From assembly GCA_003254925.1 (NCBI GenBank), contig QANZ01033394.1:45980-109979 (forward strand): 64,000 nt of DNA, written 5' to 3'. Below, piece by piece: positions 60,423-64,000 of the stretch (its first letter is position 1; every line of letters starts with the position of its first letter). The notes beneath the pieces are model-generated. The model did no database searches, was not told the DNA's origin, and saw only the letters and a program-made list of their open reading frames with translations. The stretch comes from Chamaecrista fasciculata (Eukaryota; Streptophyta; Magnoliopsida; Fabales; Fabaceae). A program made the position numbers and the translations under genes.

Positions 60423-61258
60423 AAATATGTATGTAACGTTAAAATTATTAAAATTTAAAATTATACTATAAAGTAATTATTAATTTTATTATACTTTAAA
60501 ATAATAAAAATTTTAAGAAAATAATTTGTTTTAATTAAATTATTTAATAATNTGTATCTGTTTGATCCTGTCAACCAGAAAAAAAGGGACCAAAGTCAGA
60601 CACTATGCCTTCTTTGGACTTCGTCCCAAATCTTGAAGCTAAGGAGAAAAAAAATTGAGGTCTGATTTAAATCATGCCACTTCAATTTGATTGCCACAAT
60701 TTTTTTATTATCAATGTTAGATTTTCTTAATTTTTAATTAAATTAATGACATGATAATATTAATTGAAAACATAACACTATTAATTAATAACATTTTGTT
60801 AATAAAAAATCTAAACTTGCTTTTATATTATGAGCAGTGCTTTCCTTACATGTTGATACATATTATAGCTCGCCTCTCCAAAATACTCTACCATCCTTTC
60901 AAGTTTCAATACAAATGAAACCGAAAAATTCACTGTGGATTGGAATCAAATTAGTAGAAAAGTGCACTGTAGAGTGTGAACAAAACATGAAAAATAACCT
61001 GAGCCATGAACAAAGTAGTTTAAGACTTTGTAACTCCAAAAAAGATCAGAAGGGCTAATTAATCTTCGTCTCATGTACAATGATGGCTAGGAGTAAAATA
61101 ACAGCCAAAAGGAGGGGGAAATTTTGAAAGAGAAAGGACCGAAGAAAAACAAAGAAATTCACAGAAGATTAACATGCTTTGGTATCATTTGAATAAAAGA
61201 CGAAAAGGAAGAGGGTGGTGGTGTGAAAATTCCAATTATAGTTGCAAATATGAGAGAT
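60423..61258. other. Intergenic between TYW1 and the PMT gene
   Basis: AT-rich, possibly partly Helitron-derived. Its right part is the likely 3' UTR of the methyltransferase gene. No gene seen. Confidence 0.45.
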
Positions 61259-63032
61259 TTAAGGCCTCCACATAGTTTTCTGGGCACATAGGATACCTTC
61301 CTTATCTTGAGCGAAAGTCATTACGATCTTCCACTGCATGCTTCTTAATATATCCTCTAATGGATTCAGAATTTCAACTTTGTCACGCATGATCATCCAG
61401 CCTCCAGGCCGTAATATACGGTCCATCTCAACAACGATAGATACTGGCTGCTTACACCTGCAGAATAATGCCATGCATGGGAGTGATTTAATATTAAAAA
61501 TCTCAAGATTGAGATGATTAGTCAACTCAAGGTCATATTCTAACTTTGAGAAAATATATAAAAGAGAGTAAACTATCACTTTAGTCCTTGAATTATTGTG
61601 GAAGCTATTCTTTTAGTTTTTAAAATTTTGAAATGTTCAATGTAATACTCGAAAATCCATGGTTGCCAAACTCTAAACTCACTGAGTTCACCCCCAATTT
61701 CGAGTAAACTCGCCACAAACTCATAAATAAGTGAACTCATTGCAAACTCGGGCAAAACTCGTTAACTTGGGTGAACTTGCGAGTTTATTGCAAACTCGGC
61801 GAGTTCACTTAGTTTCAAATTTTTCTTCTTAACTCATTATAATTTAATCCCTCTGAAGATAGAGTTGTATAAACTAAACATTTCAAAAAATCAGAAACTA
61901 AAATGACAGCATTAATATAATCTAAGGATCAGAATGTCAGTTCACTCATAAACAAGATTATGAGAAGATGTGCACTTCAACCTGTTCTTGAGGCGAGAGA
62001 ACAAGTGATCAGCATGCAAAAGGTCATATGTTCTTGGGTAGGTGCCAAATGACTCGCACCAATCATGATAGATGCCAACAAGCCCACGTTCAAAAATGAA
62101 AGGAAGTGTATCTGGTGCATGAACAGGAACTACATTCATCACCCACACCTGCTGTGAGAGGGCAGCTGCAAATCTGTATTTTAAAACAAGAAGTTTAAGT
62201 TTCAAGAAGCACAAATTACCTGCGAATTGAGTATGATTTAATAGAAAAATATGGGTCAAAACCTCATTTTGGTCCTTTATGTATAAGGTGAATTCCACTT
62301 TTATCCTTTACGTCTTTTTTATTCCATTGTAGTCCTCTATGTTTAGCTGACATTTCAATGCTGGTCTTGCCGTTTATCTCTCCCTCTTAGCATTTTCTAT
62401 TAAAGGATGATCTGTCATTTTCAGTTAGCAAAAAAAATGCTTGGCTCACATGAATCTACATGGCAAAAAAAAAAAATTTATTTTCTCTCTCTCACCTTTA
62501 CTCTCTTTCCATGTAGATTCAAGTGGGCAAGGTAAGTATTTTTTTTTGACAACTCAAAATGACACGTCATAGCTTAACAGAATATGATAACGGGGGTAGA
62601 TGTCAGGACCAATGTTAAAACGTCAGTCAAACATAAAGGGCTACAATGGAACAAAAAATATATAAAGGACCAAAATGAAATTTTAATAACAAAAAAATAT
62701 GGAAGCCACATTTTGATGCATTAACTTAAATTGATGTTATTTAGGATATTTTTGTCTGAGTTCAAAGTAAGGTAGTTTTGCACACCTACCCTCCGTAGAC
62801 GGCTTTCATGTCCATTACATTCCTGATACTGGACCAGTCAATGCCCATTCCAGTGAGATATGACTTATTAACAATAGCTTTCCAGTGGTTAGTGTCTGCG
62901 ACCAGTTTCTCTTTATCGTTCATCCAGTCAGGATAAGATTCTAGTCTCTTGGGCCATTCCTCAGGCCACTCTGCCCCATGTACTTCAATTCCAGATGGAA
63001 TGTTGTGCAAACAACTCTTTATCGGAACATAC
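61259..63032 (-). CDS. PMT-type putative methyltransferase (DUF248), C-terminal exons
   Basis: Three final exons: 63032-62790, 62173-61982 and 61457-61259, GT-AG and in frame, encoding about 210 C-terminal residues. The family (QUA2/TSD2 relatives) consists of Golgi type II membrane proteins implicated in methylating pectin. Recognisable pieces are [133 protein letters not shown] and the end [14 protein letters not shown]. The closest Arabidopsis group by memory is PMT24-27. The first exon here starts mid-codon after a TAG acceptor, so the upstream exons, with the transmembrane and SAM-binding N-terminal half, lie beyond 64000. The intron between the first two of these exons carries a foldback element. 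Confidence 0.92.
61660..61815. repeat. Small inverted/tandem repeat in a PMT intron
   Basis: Repeated GCAAACTCGG, GAGTTCACC and GCGAGTTTA words in both orientations form a compact foldback. Probably a MITE. Confidence 0.5.
62253..62690. repeat. Foldback (MITE-like) element in a PMT intron
   Basis: The left arm TCATTTTGGTCCTTTATGTA is inverted at the right as TATATAAAGGACCAAAATGA. Inner matches include CCATTGTAG/CTACAATGG and an ATGTAGATTCA/TGAATCTACAT pair near the centre. It lies wholly within the 62174-62789 intron. Confidence 0.7.
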
Positions 63033-64000
63033 CTACTCAAAGAACAATGATAAACTGCTAATTAGCAAGAATGTGTAAGCCCATCAGAATCAAGTCCTAC
63101 AATGTATTAAGATCATCATGTTTTTCGACACACTAAACATTCATATTGACATCATAAGGAAACAGTGATATATATCATAAATAATGAGTTCTCAGAACGT
63201 AGCATCTCCAAGCTGTCATTACAGTGCGAATATCTGGGTTGAAGTAATATACTTTTATTCTGCATGGGGGTTCACAAGTAATACAATACAAGGCAAACAA
63301 ACTGAGATAGAAGGGCATTAGGTTTATTTTTTTCAGTTGGGAACTGGGAAGCTCTAATCAGCAATACTATTCCTAGCCATAACCAACAAGATCCATATCT
63401 ATATAGAGGCTGTACTGCAATGCAAATGAGCAATCATACGTCAATAGTCATTACTCAGATGGGAAAAAAAAGTTGCTCTCTGTTAGAACCCTCGGATATA
63501 TTTAGTGTTATTCAATATAAACATAGCATACTCCTATCTCTTGGTGATAAGACAGGCCTAACACGGGAAAACACTCAAATTAGAGGAAACACTGGCTTTT
63601 GAGAGGCCAAAATAATCCCAGCCCGATACTTTCCTTCCCTGTTCACACTCCAAAACTTGCCTACAAATACCCAACCAGCCAGCATCCCACCTCATTCCCT
63701 CACAACTTCATTTGTCAGAGGTTTACACCTTGCCCTTCATTTTCTCTCTCTCTCTCTCTCATGAACATTTATCTTATCTGCTATCAGCTGAGGACCATCT
63801 CCACTATCTTTATCTTCTTTCTTTTTTCCGTTTCTTTTATATGTGTGAACTACAGCAGGTCTAACAATCTTAGCAAGAAAGAAAACCATGTTCACATACA
63901 TAAGGTAAATAACATTTTAGATCTAAATATTAAACCTACAATCAGGCATATACTGTAGGAAGACACCGCATATTATTGGAAGAACAATTATGCAAAGTAC
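63033..64000 (-). other. Upstream intron of the PMT gene, running off the window
   Basis: No further PMT exon is recognisable before the edge, so this is at least 970 bp of intron. A plus-strand frame at 63599-63958 with a CT microsatellite (about 63742-63760) resembles no protein. Confidence 0.5.

Noticed and set aside
63599-63958. 119-codon plus-strand frame near the right edge
   Set aside because: Built partly from a CT microsatellite and located in an intron of the PMT gene.

Overview
This is plant nuclear DNA, most likely from a eudicot. It is AT-rich, its genes are split by GT-AG introns, and every protein gene I can name matches a plant family. SINEs, Helitron ends, foldback transposons and LTR-element remnants fill the space between and inside the genes. 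A few single N positions and one short N run (about 52079) show a draft assembly. The species cannot be named from the sequence.

Genes, left to right: a LIKE-COV (DUF502) membrane protein (-, 1791-3149); a secreted GH17 beta-1,3-glucanase with a C-terminal X8/CBM43 domain (-, 4252-6915); two tandem copies of a 4.6-4.7 kb locus with no intact long reading frame (11511-16215 and 16620-21225); a SEC14/CRAL-TRIO lipid-transfer protein (+, 23718-26703); an At1g01500-type protein of unknown function (-, 32164-34170); a small intronless AT-hook protein (+, 47791-48168); the tRNA wybutosine enzyme TYW1 (-, 54130-59235); and the last three exons of a PMT-type Golgi methyltransferase that runs off the right edge (-, 61259-63032). 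Splice sites for the multi-exon genes were read directly, and the exon lengths keep frame in each case. The genes are separate transcription units with unrelated housekeeping or cell-wall roles and do not form a pathway cluster.

Mobile DNA explains most of the rest. A Helitron ending exactly at 31159 carries pieces of at least two, probably three, host genes. Four further 3' ends of a second Helitron family lie at 5201, 7961, 16612 and 60392. Four SINE copies (two families) all keep visible target-site duplications; one sits in a SEC14 intron and one inside a broken Ty1/copia remnant. A Mutator-like foldback element (43129-44192) has two arms of about 416-420 bp that are nearly identical. Several other foldback families recur, and a Ty3/gypsy 3' remnant is nested in one of them.

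The least explained feature is the tandem locus at 11.5-21.2 kb. It has no convincing protein, but both copies keep a 79-nt tRNA-shaped element with a perfect B box while its flanks have diverged, and both keep a pair of GC-rich hairpins. This looks like a pair of structured non-coding RNA genes or their decayed remains.
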